A DNA stretch of 52,032 nt from Thomasclavelia cocleata (GCF_900102365.1 NZ_FOIN01000018.1:1-52032), one strand, 5' to 3'; positions 8,281 to 17,592 are shown, counted from the stretch's first letter. A program made the numbers and translations. Notes: generated from the letters alone by a model not told the origin.

Positions 8281-9070
8281 AGATTAAATCTTTAATTCTT
8301 TTGTAATTAGTCATGTTAGTTTTTGTAACTTTGAATAACATTTTAGGTCCATATTTCTTTGCAATTTCAATTGCAGTAGTATCAACACTATTACTATTAC
8401 CATGTGGCAATTTCATTTTTAGACTACGTGACATATTGGTAAAATATTGCAAATAGGCATATCTTGATAAAATCATTGAACAAATTATGGCTAAATACTT
8501 TTCTTCACCTTTTTGAACAAAGGTTAAGTCTTTAACAACGATAACTTCATTTTTTAAATAATTATAATAAGTTTTTGGTGAAACAAACTGATTAACTAGT
8601 TTGTTTTTAACAGGCATACCTACTTTTTGCATAACATTAGTTACGGCTTGATTATATAGCTTTGCTTTGATATTAGCCAAATTGTTCCCTGCTTTTACCA
8701 TAGCATTATAATGCGAATTATCAAGAATCAACAAACTATAAATAAGTCGATCTTTTATTTCTCTAGCGATGCGAACAAGTTCATGGTTATCCATATCTTT
8801 TGGATCACGTACCCCAATGCTAAGCAGCCATTCAAAATCACGTTCATCTATGTAACAGGCTACAACACATAAAGGTCCAAAAAAATCACTAGATCCTGTT
8901 TCATCACAACCAATATGATTAATGTTTATATAATTATGAGAATTGTTTTGAATATCATCATTACCATTGGCTGTACTAGAGTCGCTAAAAGCTACAAGTT
9001 TATCGTAAGCATGCATATTAATAATATTCATTCTTTTTGAACTATTATTTCTTACTACATTCATGTTCAT
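8279..9070 (-). CDS. rnhC: Ribonuclease HIII, short N-terminus
   Basis: Degrades the RNA strand of RNA-DNA hybrids. The catalytic domain is clear: IGCDETGSSDFFGP with the D-E pair of type 2 RNases H, in the HIII form (…DYFGP) and not the HII form (…GRGxxAGP), followed by VRDPKDMDNHEL and the downstream RYAYLQYF helix. The usual HIII protein is about 300 residues with an N-terminal TBP-like substrate-binding domain. Here only some 50 low-complexity, Asn/Ser-rich residues precede the catalytic domain, so that domain looks missing or replaced. The start has AGGAGG at 7-base spacing. The gene stands opposite cvpA as in Bacillus, but zapA is absent. Confidence 0.85.
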   Translation of the reverse strand: MNMNVVRNNSSKRMNIINMHAYDKLVAFSDSSTANGNDDIQNNSHNYININHIGCDETGSSDFFGPLCVVACYIDERDFEWLLSIGVRDPKDMDNHELVRIAREIKDRLIYSLLILDNSHYNAMVKAGNNLANIKAKLYNQAVTNVMQKVGMPVKNKLVNQFVSPKTYYNYLKNEVIVVKDLTFVQKGEEKYLAIICSMILSRYAYLQYFTNMSRSLKMKLPHGNSNSVDTTAIEIAKKYGPKMLFKVTKTNMTNYKRIKDLI

Positions 9071-9120
9071 TACTTGTCCTCCTAGTCCTACTAACTTAGT
9101 ATAACATATTTTTAAACTTT

Positions 9121-9149
9121 TTGACAGTATAAATTTGTTTTGCTACAAT
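9121..9149 (+). promoter_or_regulatory. Promoter of the cvpA-mutS2-uvrC operon
   Basis: TTGACA (9121-9126), 17-base spacer, TACAAT (9144-9149), 28 bases before the cvpA ATG. Confidence 0.8.
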
Positions 9150-9177
9150 GTGTATTAAAAGAAATTGAGGTGTTTTC

Positions 9178-9987
9178 ATGAATTTTGTAATAAATTCGCT
9201 ATTTATTGACATAGTTATTACTTTTATTTTGTTATTAATGCTGATTTTTGGATATTTTAAGGGATTCGTTTATCGTGCTTATGATTTGGTGGCTACGATT
9301 ATATCACTATTAGCAGCTTTATATGGATCTTCTCCATTATCTAATCTTTATACAATATACGAAGTTACAGGACTTGGTGAGGCTGTTGGTAAGGTAGTAA
9401 ATCGGTTTATTATTTTTATTATTTTATTTATTGGATTAAAAGTAGTATTATTATTAATTGGAAAGATTATTAAACCTTTATTAAAAAAGGTTATTTATAG
9501 TTTTAAGTTATTTGAACAATTAGATAGATTATTAGGAATTGTTGCTAGTTTTTTTGAAGGAGTAATCATGATTTATCTGGCATTGATTTTTATTATCATG
9601 CCAATTGTGCCTGGAGGTAAAGAAAATGTAGAAAAGACAGTTGTAGCAAAAAAAGTATTAGAACTTGTACCAACGGTTACAAATGAAATTGAATCTTTAG
9701 ATGTAATTAGTGAGGTAATTAATGATGGAATAAATTATGATAGTTTTGATGCTGATAGCATTTATACTATCACTGTTTCATTAAATAATGCCTATGATAA
9801 AGGATTACTTAGTCAAGAAGATTTAGAAAATTCATTATTAAAATATTATCGTGATATTGATAATATAGAAACACCAATCATATTAAATAAGTCACAGTAT
9901 GATGAAGTAGAAAAATTGTTATTAAAAATAGATCGTAGTAAAATAGATATAGATAAAATATTAAATAAGATAATAGTGAGTGAGTAG
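9178..9987 (+). CDS. cvpA: CvpA family membrane protein
   Basis: 269 residues with four membrane segments in the first half (about 5-25, 32-48, 72-97, 116-142) and a soluble C-terminal tail, the CvpA/colicin V production architecture (Bacillus YshB). LLLMLIFGYFKGFVYRAYDL is typical of the family's first helix and loop. The biochemical role is not settled; it is implicated in envelope integrity in other bacteria. A GAGGTG site precedes the ATG. mutS2 begins one base after this stop codon, so the two are cotranscribed. Bacillus has polX between them; it is missing here. Confidence 0.82.
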   Translation: MNFVINSLFIDIVITFILLLMLIFGYFKGFVYRAYDLVATIISLLAALYGSSPLSNLYTIYEVTGLGEAVGKVVNRFIIFIILFIGLKVVLLLIGKIIKPLLKKVIYSFKLFEQLDRLLGIVASFFEGVIMIYLALIFIIMPIVPGGKENVEKTVVAKKVLELVPTVTNEIESLDVISEVINDGINYDSFDADSIYTITVSLNNAYDKGLLSQEDLENSLLKYYRDIDNIETPIILNKSQYDEVEKLLLKIDRSKIDIDKILNKIIVSE

Positions 9988-9988
9988 A

Positions 9989-12301
9989 ATGAAAAATACA
10001 TATGATACATTAGAGTTTAATCAAATAAAAAATAAGGTTGAAGCATTTTGTATTAGCTCTTTAGCTAAAGATAAAATAGAGACTTTACAACCTTATCAGG
10101 ATTTAGAAGATTTGAAATTAGATCAAAAATATTTAGATCAAGCAATGTGTTTGATTTATAAATATGGTCGCTTACCAATGGGGTATTATAATGATGTTGA
10201 ACCATTATTATTAAAAGCAAATAAAGATGGAACTTTATTTGGTGAAGACTTTGTTCAAATTGTTTATTTATTGAATAATGTCAAAGAAATAATTAATTAT
10301 TTATCAGATAAAGAAATTAAAGAAAATGAATTAGTTAATTTATGTAATCAGTTTATATTACCAAAACAATTATTAAAAGAAATAAATCGTTGTATTGATA
10401 GTAGTGGTAATGTTTTAGATAATGCTAGTAAAGAACTTAGAAGAATTAGACGTCAAATTTTATCAATTGAAGCTAACATTAGAACAAAAATTGAACAGGT
10501 AAAAGCTGCAAATAAAGATTATTTATCACAAGAAGCTATTTCTAGTCGTAATAATCATTTAGTATTACCTGTTAAAGCTGGTAATAAAAATATAGTTAAA
10601 GGAATTGTTCATGCAGTTTCAGCTACAGGACAGACGATGTTTATTGAACCTGAAATAATCGTTTCAATGAACAATCAACTAGTTCATGCTCGTGATGATG
10701 AATTAAGAGAAATAAATCGAATTTTAACAGAATTATCAAGAATGGTTAAAGATAATTACGATTTATTACATGAAAATCAAGAATTGATGGTAGAAATAGA
10801 TGTTATTTTTGCAAAGGCTGGATATGGTGTACAAATCGATGGAGTTGTTCCAGAGGTATGCGAGGATTATAGTAGTTTTAGTTTAATTAAAGCACGTCAT
10901 CCATTAATTGATAAAGATAAAGTAGTTGCTAATAGTATTATTTTAAATGAGCCTAAGCGAATGTTACTGATTAGTGGATCTAATACAGGAGGAAAAACAG
11001 TTGTCTTAAAAACTGCAGGATTACTTAGTTTAATGGCTTTATGTGGAATGGCAGTTCCTTGTATTCAAGCTGTAGTTCCGATGTTTGATCAGATCTGTGT
11101 TGATTTGGGTGATGAACAGTCAATAGAACAATCATTATCAACTTTTTCTAGTCATATGAAAAGGCTAGTTGAAATTACTAATGATGTAAGTGAAAAATCA
11201 CTAGTATTGTTAGATGAAATTGGTTCAGGAACTGATCCAAAGGAAGGTCAGAGTATTGCTGAAGCCATTTTACGTTATTTACATAAGGTTAATCCGTTAA
11301 TCGTAGCTTCAACTCATTATTCAGGGTTAAAAGAATTTGCTAAAAATGAAGAATATATTTTAGTTGCAGCAGTTGAATTTGATCAGGAAAAGATGATACC
11401 AACATATCGTTTGATTGAAGGTAGTGTAGGAAATTCTTATGCGATTGAAATTTCTTCACGATTAGGTTTAAAAGAGGAAATTGTTGAATTAGCATATCAA
11501 ATTAAAGAAAACAGTTTAACTGATAGTGATAAATTACTTGAAAAATTACAAGATGAGTTGACTCAGGTTCAACTTGAAAGGGATCGTTTAGAGTTATTGA
11601 CTAATGAAGCAAAAAATAAAATGAACCGATATGAGCGTTTAATTAATAATTTTGAAAAACAAAAAGATGAATTAATAGAAAATGCTAAACAGCAAGCTAA
11701 TCAGTTATTGGAAGATTCTAAACAGGAAATAGATCTGGTTGTTGAGGAATTAAAAAAACAAGCTGAATTAAAACAACATGTAGTAATTGAAGCAAAACGA
11801 AATCTTGATTTATTAAAACATGAAGAAAAGAAAATCATTAATGAAGAGAAGCATGCTTATCAAGTAGGAGATATCGTTAAAGTATTGTCTGCTAATCGTC
11901 AGGGTGAAATTCTTTCAATTAATAAAAAAGGAATATTAACAATCAGCATGAGTGGATTGAAATTAAATGCAAAACCAGAAGAAGTTATTTTTGTTTCTAA
12001 AAAAATCAAACCTAAAAAAGTTAAATCTAATCTTAAATCATTGCGTAAATCAACTAATCAAAGTTATGAATTAAATATTATAGGTAAACGTTATGAAGAA
12101 GCTATGCTTTTAGTTGATAAATTTTTAGATGATGCTTTAGTTAATAATTATTCAATGGTTAGGATCATTCATGGAATAGGTACAGGAGTACTTAGAAATG
12201 GAGTGAAAAAAATGTTGGAGAAAAATAAAAATGTTGTTAGTTATCGTGATGGAGGACCGAATGAAGGAGGACTAGGGGCGACCTTAGTTTATTTTGAATG
12301 A
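9989..12301 (+). CDS. mutS2: MutS2 endonuclease / ribosome-rescue ATPase
   Basis: 770 residues. Lever and clamp helices (about 1-310) precede the ATPase: Walker A GSNTGGKTVVLKT near 327, Walker B LVLLDEIGSGTDP near 409, and STHYSGLKEFA. A long coiled coil (about 510-615) and a KOW-like segment follow, then a C-terminal Smr nuclease domain (HGIGTGVLRNGVKKML near 730). MutS2 lacks the mismatch-recognition domain of MutS; it limits recombination and splits collided ribosomes in Bacillus. ATG 9989 is preferred over GTG 9980, which lies inside cvpA. The stop overlaps the uvrC start (ATGA). Confidence 0.94.
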   Translation: MKNTYDTLEFNQIKNKVEAFCISSLAKDKIETLQPYQDLEDLKLDQKYLDQAMCLIYKYGRLPMGYYNDVEPLLLKANKDGTLFGEDFVQIVYLLNNVKEIINYLSDKEIKENELVNLCNQFILPKQLLKEINRCIDSSGNVLDNASKELRRIRRQILSIEANIRTKIEQVKAANKDYLSQEAISSRNNHLVLPVKAGNKNIVKGIVHAVSATGQTMFIEPEIIVSMNNQLVHARDDELREINRILTELSRMVKDNYDLLHENQELMVEIDVIFAKAGYGVQIDGVVPEVCEDYSSFSLIKARHPLIDKDKVVANSIILNEPKRMLLISGSNTGGKTVVLKTAGLLSLMALCGMAVPCIQAVVPMFDQICVDLGDEQSIEQSLSTFSSHMKRLVEITNDVSEKSLVLLDEIGSGTDPKEGQSIAEAILRYLHKVNPLIVASTHYSGLKEFAKNEEYILVAAVEFDQEKMIPTYRLIEGSVGNSYAIEISSRLGLKEEIVELAYQIKENSLTDSDKLLEKLQDELTQVQLERDRLELLTNEAKNKMNRYERLINNFEKQKDELIENAKQQANQLLEDSKQEIDLVVEELKKQAELKQHVVIEAKRNLDLLKHEEKKIINEEKHAYQVGDIVKVLSANRQGEILSINKKGILTISMSGLKLNAKPEEVIFVSKKIKPKKVKSNLKSLRKSTNQSYELNIIGKRYEEAMLLVDKFLDDALVNNYSMVRIIHGIGTGVLRNGVKKMLEKNKNVVSYRDGGPNEGGLGATLVYFE

Positions 12302-14073
12302 TGGATCGTAAAATGATAAAGAACAAGCTTTCATTATTACCGCTACAGCCTGGGTGTTATCTAATGAAGGATAAAGATGGAACGGTAATATATGTAGGAA
12401 AAGCTAAGAAGTTAAAAAACCGTGTTTCTTCATATTTTGTAGGAGCTCATAATTATAAAACAACTAAATTAGTTCAAGAGATTGTTGATTTTGATTATAT
12501 TGTTACAGACTCAGAAAAAGAGGCATTACTATTAGAAATTAATTTAATTAAAGACTATTCACCTAAATACAATATTTCGTTTATGGATAATAAATATTAT
12601 CCATATATTCAATTAACTAAAGAAAGACATCCTCGGTTAAAAATAGTTAGAAATGCTCAAAATAAAAAGCACAAACATTTTGGTCCTTTTCCTGATGGAA
12701 CAGCAGCAAGAGAAACATTTAAACTTTTAAATCGCTTATATCCATTAAGAAAATGTAATCATATTCCTAAAAAACCATGTCTTTATTATTCCTTAAATCA
12801 ATGTATAGCACCATGTATTAAGGAAGTAGATGAACAAAAATATAAGGAAATTACTTCAAGTATTACAAAGTTTATTCAAGGTGATACTAAACAAATAATT
12901 AATGAATTACAAGAAAAAATGTTTAATGCAAGTGAATTACAAAATTATGAATTAGCTAAAGAATGTCGGGATTTGATTAATCATATTCAACATGTTACAA
13001 GTAAACAGCATGTGCAGTTTAATGATTTAGTTGATCGAGATATTGTTGGATATTATCATGATAAAGGATATTTGTGTTTACAATTGTTTTTTATGCGAAA
13101 TGGAAAACTTTTAGCACGAGATTTAAATCTAGTACCTTTACAAGATGATTTTCAAGATCAGATAATTACTTTTCTAGTACGGTTTTATCAGGAAAATACT
13201 GAGCCAAAAGAGTTATTAGTTCCTAAGGAACTAGATGTAACTTTATTAGAAGAGATAATTAATTGTAAAATTATTAAACCTCAGAAAGGTAATAAGGCTA
13301 ATCTTGTTTCTATGGCTAATGATAATGCTAAAGAGCAGTTAGAAAAAAAGTTTTTATTAATTCAAAAAAATGAAGCAGCAACAATTGGGGCAATTAAACA
13401 ATTAGGGGATTTATTAAATATTAAATTGCCAAGAAGAATTGAATTATTTGATAATTCTAATATTCAGGGAGCTTATGCAGTTGCGGGAATGGTTTGTTTT
13501 AAAGATGGTGTTCCTTCTAAAAAAGATTATCGAAAATTTAAAATTAAAACAGTTGAAGGTCCTGATGATTATGCTAGTATGAAGGAAGTTATTTATCGTC
13601 GGTATTTTCGGGTTTTAATGGATGGTTTAGAAAGACCAGATTTGATTATTGTTGATGGTGGCAAAGGTCAAATAAAGGTTGCTAAAGAAGTTATTGATAG
13701 CTTAAATATGGGGATCATGGTTTGTGGTTTGGCTAAAGATGATAAACATTCTACTTCGGTATTATTAGATAGTAGTGGAGAAATTGTGGAAATTAATAAA
13801 AAAAGTGAATTGTTTTTCCTGTTGACAAGGATGCAGGATGAAGTTCATCGTTATGCAATTAGTTTTCATAAAAATGTACGTTCTAAATCTTTATTTCAAT
13901 CAATATTAGATAATGTGGAAGGGATTGGTCCAAAACGTAAAAAACTGTTATTAAAAGAATTTGGTAGTGTTAGACAGTTAAAAAAAGCGAATTTAGAACA
14001 ATTAGAGAAAGTTTTACCTAAAGAAGTAGCATTAAATCTTTTTAATATCTTAAAAATTGACACCGATAAATAA
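12298..14073 (+). CDS. uvrC: UvrABC excinuclease subunit C
   Basis: 591 residues. The N-terminal GIY-YIG nuclease (GCYLMKDKDGTVIYVGKAKKL, about 19-38) makes the 3' incision. A cysteine cluster follows (KCNHIPKKPCLYY…QCIAPC, about 152-173), then a UVR domain near 200-235. The C-terminal RNase H-like nuclease makes the 5' incision (ELFDNSN…GMVCFKDG, IIVDGGKGQIK), and the protein ends in helix-hairpin-helix repeats (VEGIGPKRKKLLLKEFG). It acts in nucleotide excision repair with UvrA and UvrB, encoded elsewhere. Its start overlaps mutS2 by four bases. Confidence 0.96.
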   Translation: MMDRKMIKNKLSLLPLQPGCYLMKDKDGTVIYVGKAKKLKNRVSSYFVGAHNYKTTKLVQEIVDFDYIVTDSEKEALLLEINLIKDYSPKYNISFMDNKYYPYIQLTKERHPRLKIVRNAQNKKHKHFGPFPDGTAARETFKLLNRLYPLRKCNHIPKKPCLYYSLNQCIAPCIKEVDEQKYKEITSSITKFIQGDTKQIINELQEKMFNASELQNYELAKECRDLINHIQHVTSKQHVQFNDLVDRDIVGYYHDKGYLCLQLFFMRNGKLLARDLNLVPLQDDFQDQIITFLVRFYQENTEPKELLVPKELDVTLLEEIINCKIIKPQKGNKANLVSMANDNAKEQLEKKFLLIQKNEAATIGAIKQLGDLLNIKLPRRIELFDNSNIQGAYAVAGMVCFKDGVPSKKDYRKFKIKTVEGPDDYASMKEVIYRRYFRVLMDGLERPDLIIVDGGKGQIKVAKEVIDSLNMGIMVCGLAKDDKHSTSVLLDSSGEIVEINKKSELFFLLTRMQDEVHRYAISFHKNVRSKSLFQSILDNVEGIGPKRKKLLLKEFGSVRQLKKANLEQLEKVLPKEVALNLFNILKIDTDK

Positions 14074-14089
14074 ATGTTTTCATATATTA
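14062..14089 (+). promoter_or_regulatory. Candidate sigma-K promoter of gerE
   Basis: CATATATTA (14081-14089) fits the sigma-K -10 pattern CATAnnnTA, with AC at 14062-14063, 17 bases upstream. In Bacillus gerE is a sigma-K gene. The -35 part is weak in information, so this is a candidate. Confidence 0.45.
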
Positions 14090-14110
14090 CATTATGAGGT
14101 GAAGCAGAAG

Positions 14111-14314
14111 ATGAATATTATCCTAACGCCAAGGGAGAAAGAAATCTTTAATCTTTTAATTAAAAATCAATCAACTAGGGAAATTGCACAAACACTAGGA
14201 ATTAGTGAAAAGACGGTACGTAATCATATTTCTAATGTTATACAAAAGTTAGGAGTTGATTCAAGAATACAAGCTGTTTTTGAATTGATTAAATTTAAGG
14301 AATTAGAATTGTAA
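14111..14314 (+). CDS. gerE: GerE-like LuxR-type sporulation regulator
   Basis: 67 residues that consist almost only of a LuxR-type helix-turn-helix. LTPREKEIFNLLIKN and the recognition helix SEKTVRNHISN are followed by QKLGVDSRIQAVFEL and the terminal ELEL. This matches Bacillus GerE (74 residues, DNA-binding domain alone) along its whole length as I recall it, including the last residues. GerE is the last mother-cell regulator, controlling coat genes with sigma-K. Position between uvrC and racE-gerM also fits. ATG 14111 has GAGGTGAA 8 bases upstream; starts further upstream lie inside uvrC. Confidence 0.88.
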   Translation: MNIILTPREKEIFNLLIKNQSTREIAQTLGISEKTVRNHISNVIQKLGVDSRIQAVFELIKFKELEL

Positions 14315-14327
14315 TAGTAGGAGATAG

Positions 14328-14357
14328 AGGACTAGTGATAAATATCTAGTCCTTTAA
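14328..14357 (+). terminator. Terminator of gerE
   Basis: AGGACTAG (14328-14335) pairs with CTAGTCCT (14346-14353) around a 10-base loop; the T-run is short. Confidence 0.7.
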
Positions 14358-14625
14358 AATATTATTTGAAGTAAATTTGATTTTTTGTTTTTGAATAGCT
14401 GATTAATAATATTAATTATACTTTTATGTATACTAAGAATATTAAAATATAAGTGTTTTTATCTAAAGAATTTTATTTAATAAAAAATGGTTAGTTTAGT
14501 TGTAAAAAGATAGTGATTTAGCTGTATTGGTAATTTTTATTTGGAAATAAAGATTTATTTAAAATTAAGTATTTAGATATTTTTTGAGTACTATTTTTAT
14601 TATGGTTTTTTATTAATAGTTAGTA
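14358..14625. other. AT-rich gap with nothing recognised
   Basis: About 270 bases between the gerE terminator and the -10 of the VanY-like gene. No ORF with a ribosome binding site and no structured RNA was seen. Confidence 0.5.
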
Positions 14626-14631
14626 TATAAT
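14626..14631 (+). promoter_or_regulatory. -10 element that fixes the start of the VanY-like gene
   Basis: TATAAT overlaps the ATG at 14630, so that ATG would lie upstream of the transcription start. The next ATG (14648), behind AGGTGAT (14638-14644), is therefore the real start. No good -35 is visible. Confidence 0.5.
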
Positions 14632-14647
14632 GAAACAAGGTGATGTT

Positions 14648-15811
14648 ATGAAGTTAAAAAGATGGCATTTATATTTGATTGTAACTTTGTGTTTTGTTAT
14701 GGCATTTGTTGCAATTAATCGTAAATATGATCGTTTTTATCGGGTTAATGGGATAAATAATGATAATCGAGCGTTGATTGAAATGTATTTAGATGATGAT
14801 GAACAAGAGTATTTAGTTGAAAATGCAATACCAGTAGATAGATTTATTAAATATATTGAATATCCAGAATTTAAATTGGAGTATTATGAGTTCTATAATG
14901 CTTTGGATAGAACAAAAAAATATCCTAATTATAATGAATTGATCAATGTAGGTAATCAATTAGTGAGTAAGTTAGATGAGTCGTTTGCAAATACTGCTCT
15001 ATCTAAATGTAATATATTAATAAAAAATGATTTAATTAGTGCATATATTAACCAGGAAAATTTTGATTTTGATAATATTGAATATTACCAGTTACTTCGT
15101 TCGATATATGATGATAATGATTATACATATGTTAGTGATACCAATACCTATTTAGAGATAATGAAAGAATATGATGACTTAGAAGAAAAGAAATTATATA
15201 CTGTATTTAAACAGTTAAGTAGTAATTTTACCAAAACTTCATTAGTGACACTTTTTAACCATGAATTACAACCTAATGCTAAAAGAATTTATAACCCTAG
15301 TGAATTATCACTAGTTGTAAATAATGAAGCATATATTGGTGGTTATGAGCCAAAAAACCAGGTTGTTACAGTTGGGATGCCTAGAGTTAGGTATTCTATG
15401 TATCTTGAAGAAGAAACGTGTAATAACTTAATGGATATGTATCGAGCGTGTTATGATGAAGGTTATCGAGATATGATCTTGACAGCAGCATTTATTAGTT
15501 ATGATGTTGCATCATTAGAAGATAAGGGAGTTATTCCTGGGTATAATGAATACCAGCTGGGAACTACTGTAAATCTGCAAAAAAGTGAAATAAGTGTTGC
15601 TGATTTTAATCAAACAGATATTTATCAATGGTTGATTAATCATTGTCATGAATATGGTTTTATTTTACGATATCCAGCTGATAAAGTAATGGTGACAGGG
15701 CATGAATACAGTCCAACGACATTTAGGTATGTTGGTAAAGATATTGCTACTGAATTATATGAACAAAATTTAGCTTTAGAAGAATATGAAGATAAGGGAG
15801 ATAAGGAGTAG
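14648..15811 (+). CDS. VanY/D,D-carboxypeptidase-like membrane-anchored protein, predicted inactive
   Basis: 387 residues: an N-terminal membrane anchor (about 4-22), a helical region (about 35-225), then a C-terminal VanY-type domain. The fold signature is kept (PGYNEYQLGTTVN and YGFILRYP…RYVG), but the metal site is gone. Where VanY enzymes have SxHxxGxAxD, this protein has Asn, Tyr302 for the zinc His and Asn309 for the zinc Asp; where they have ExxH-x-R-Y, it has Ser355 and Thr358. All three zinc ligands and the catalytic Glu are replaced, so it should not cleave D-Ala-D-Ala but could still bind peptidoglycan. It stands between gerE and racE, 4 bases before racE, so a spore-wall role is plausible but inferred. 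Confidence 0.78.
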   Translation: MKLKRWHLYLIVTLCFVMAFVAINRKYDRFYRVNGINNDNRALIEMYLDDDEQEYLVENAIPVDRFIKYIEYPEFKLEYYEFYNALDRTKKYPNYNELINVGNQLVSKLDESFANTALSKCNILIKNDLISAYINQENFDFDNIEYYQLLRSIYDDNDYTYVSDTNTYLEIMKEYDDLEEKKLYTVFKQLSSNFTKTSLVTLFNHELQPNAKRIYNPSELSLVVNNEAYIGGYEPKNQVVTVGMPRVRYSMYLEEETCNNLMDMYRACYDEGYRDMILTAAFISYDVASLEDKGVIPGYNEYQLGTTVNLQKSEISVADFNQTDIYQWLINHCHEYGFILRYPADKVMVTGHEYSPTTFRYVGKDIATELYEQNLALEEYEDKGDKE

Positions 15812-15815
15812 TTAG

Positions 15816-16601
15816 ATGGAAAGAGCGATAGGGGTTTTTGATTCAGGTGTAGGTGGCTTGACAGTATTAAATTCGATTAGGTCGTTACTACCGAATGAAA
15901 ATATTATTTATATTGGGGATAACTATCATTGTCCTTATGGTGATAAAACTCCAGAACAGTTATTTGAATATGCAAGTGGAATAGTTGAGTATTTTATTGA
16001 ACAAAATGTCAAATTGATTGTTTTAGCATGTAATACTACAAGCTCAACAGTATTAGAAAGCTTACAAGTGGCATATCCACAAATAACGATTATTGGCGTA
16101 ATCGATGCAACTGTAGAGGATTTTATAAGCAGGAAAGTAGATAATACATTAGTTATTGCAACTTCTGCAACTATTAAATCAAAAAAATATCCTGATACAA
16201 TAAAACAAATAGATTCTTCAATAAAAACTTATTCATTAGCTACACCTAAATTAGTTCCTTTAGTCGAATCAGGAATGTATAAAGAAGGAATTTATGAAGT
16301 GTTACATGAGTATCTTGATAATTATCTTGGCAAAGTTCAGTCAATCATTTTAGGATGTACTCATTATCCTATTTTAAAAGAGCAAATAAAACGTGTTTTG
16401 CCTAACATAGAATATGTCTCTAGTAGTGAAGCAATTAGTAAAAATGTTAAAGCATTTTTAGCTGATAAGAATTTATTAAATATCAATCCTGATAATTATA
16501 TAAAAATCTATACAACTGGAGAAACAGAAGAATTTAGATATTCTTCTTCAGGTTTTTTCGATTATACAGGATTAAAGGTTGAACATATTGTTATAAAATA
16601 G
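15816..16601 (+). CDS. murI: Glutamate racemase
   Basis: Makes D-glutamate for peptidoglycan by a two-base mechanism. 261 residues with both catalytic cysteines in context: VLACNTTSSTV (about 70-80) and LGCTHYPIL (about 182-190). The N-terminal FDSGVGGLTVL and YIGDNYHCPYGDK are also canonical. It sits 4 bases after the VanY-like gene and upstream of gerM, the same place as racE in Bacillus. A strong terminator follows. Confidence 0.96.
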   Translation: MERAIGVFDSGVGGLTVLNSIRSLLPNENIIYIGDNYHCPYGDKTPEQLFEYASGIVEYFIEQNVKLIVLACNTTSSTVLESLQVAYPQITIIGVIDATVEDFISRKVDNTLVIATSATIKSKKYPDTIKQIDSSIKTYSLATPKLVPLVESGMYKEGIYEVLHEYLDNYLGKVQSIILGCTHYPILKEQIKRVLPNIEYVSSSEAISKNVKAFLADKNLLNINPDNYIKIYTTGETEEFRYSSSGFFDYTGLKVEHIVIK

Positions 16602-16630
16602 ATATTTGCAGATGCGAATATCTTTTATTT
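16601..16630 (+). terminator. Terminator after murI
   Basis: A 9-bp stem (16601-16609 with 16614-16622, one G-T pair) and AGAT loop, then TTTTATTT. Confidence 0.85.
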
Positions 16631-16632
16631 TG

Positions 16633-16661
16633 GTATTTTCAGTTTTTTATCTCATATATTA
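16633..16661 (+). promoter_or_regulatory. Candidate sporulation promoter of gerM
   Basis: CATATATTA at 16653-16661 is identical to the gerE -10 and fits sigma-K (CATAnnnTA) or sigma-E (CATACAAT-like). GTATTTT at 16633-16639, 13 bases upstream, is a partial sigma-E -35. Confidence 0.4.
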
Positions 16662-16677
16662 ATATTGGGGTGATTTA

Positions 16678-17592
16678 ATGAGAAAAAAGTTACTAACAGG
16701 AATTTTAATTTGTGCTAGCTTAGTTATTTGTCTTATTTGTATAAAACAAGATGACAATAAACAAGAAACTAAACAACCACCAGTTAAAACCAATTATCAA
16801 ACAGTTGTTTTTAGAGATGACAATAATACATTAATACCAATTGAAGTAGATTTAGGGCAGGAGCTAGAAAATGATGCTAAGTATCGTAATATGATAGAAG
16901 TTATGAAATCTAAAGATTATGAATATTTAGGATTACACCCGATCTTAGATTCAAATCTCCAAGTTAATGCTATGGCAATGAATGAAAAATCATTAACATT
17001 TGACTTTAGTGATAATTTATATGTAAATAATAACCAGGAAGCATTAGATATTTTTGAAATGTTTTCTTATGTTTTTTGTGTGAATGGGATTGAAAAAGTG
17101 AATTTAAAAATTGATGGTAATGATATTAGTGAACTGCCTAATAGTACTGTTCCTGCTAGCTGTATTACAAATAGGTTAGGAATCAATAATTTTGAGTCTT
17201 CAACTAATTATTTGTATAAAACAACTCCCGTAGTTGTTTATAATACTCAGACAATTAATAATCAAGAATACTATGTTCCAGTTACAAAACGTGTAGAAAC
17301 TACAGAGAGTGATATTGATACTAAGGTTTCCATCATGTTGAAACAAATGGAATATGAACAGCCTTTATCGTTAGTACAACAATGTTCTTTAAATGAAGGG
17401 ACTCTACAGATTCATTTAGCAAGTAATATTTTAAATGATAATGAATCAATTGATAATACTCTTTATAATCGTATTGTAAAATCTGCAAGTCATTTAGAAA
17501 ATGTTGAAAAGGTTTTGTTATTTATTGATGATCAAGAAATAGCTCCAGTAGAGGATGTAAATGGAGAGGTTGACAATCGTATTAAAATGTAA
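16678..17592 (+). CDS. gerM: GerM-like spore germination / peptidoglycan-assembly protein
   Basis: 304 residues: an N-terminal hydrophobic anchor (about 4-22), then two GerM domains (about 45-165 and 185-300). The first shows VVFRDDNNTLIPIEVD … LTFDFSDNLY … CVNGIEKVNLKIDG. The second repeats the scheme more weakly with QIHLASNILND and VEKVLLFIDDQEI. Bacillus GerM also has two such domains, is a lipoprotein and acts in engulfment and germination. The signal here (ASLVICLIC) has no good lipobox, since Ile precedes each Cys, so it may be membrane-anchored. Order murI-gerM-ysnB follows Bacillus, without rph and rdgB. Confidence 0.85.
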   Translation: MRKKLLTGILICASLVICLICIKQDDNKQETKQPPVKTNYQTVVFRDDNNTLIPIEVDLGQELENDAKYRNMIEVMKSKDYEYLGLHPILDSNLQVNAMAMNEKSLTFDFSDNLYVNNNQEALDIFEMFSYVFCVNGIEKVNLKIDGNDISELPNSTVPASCITNRLGINNFESSTNYLYKTTPVVVYNTQTINNQEYYVPVTKRVETTESDIDTKVSIMLKQMEYEQPLSLVQQCSLNEGTLQIHLASNILNDNESIDNTLYNRIVKSASHLENVEKVLLFIDDQEIAPVEDVNGEVDNRIKM

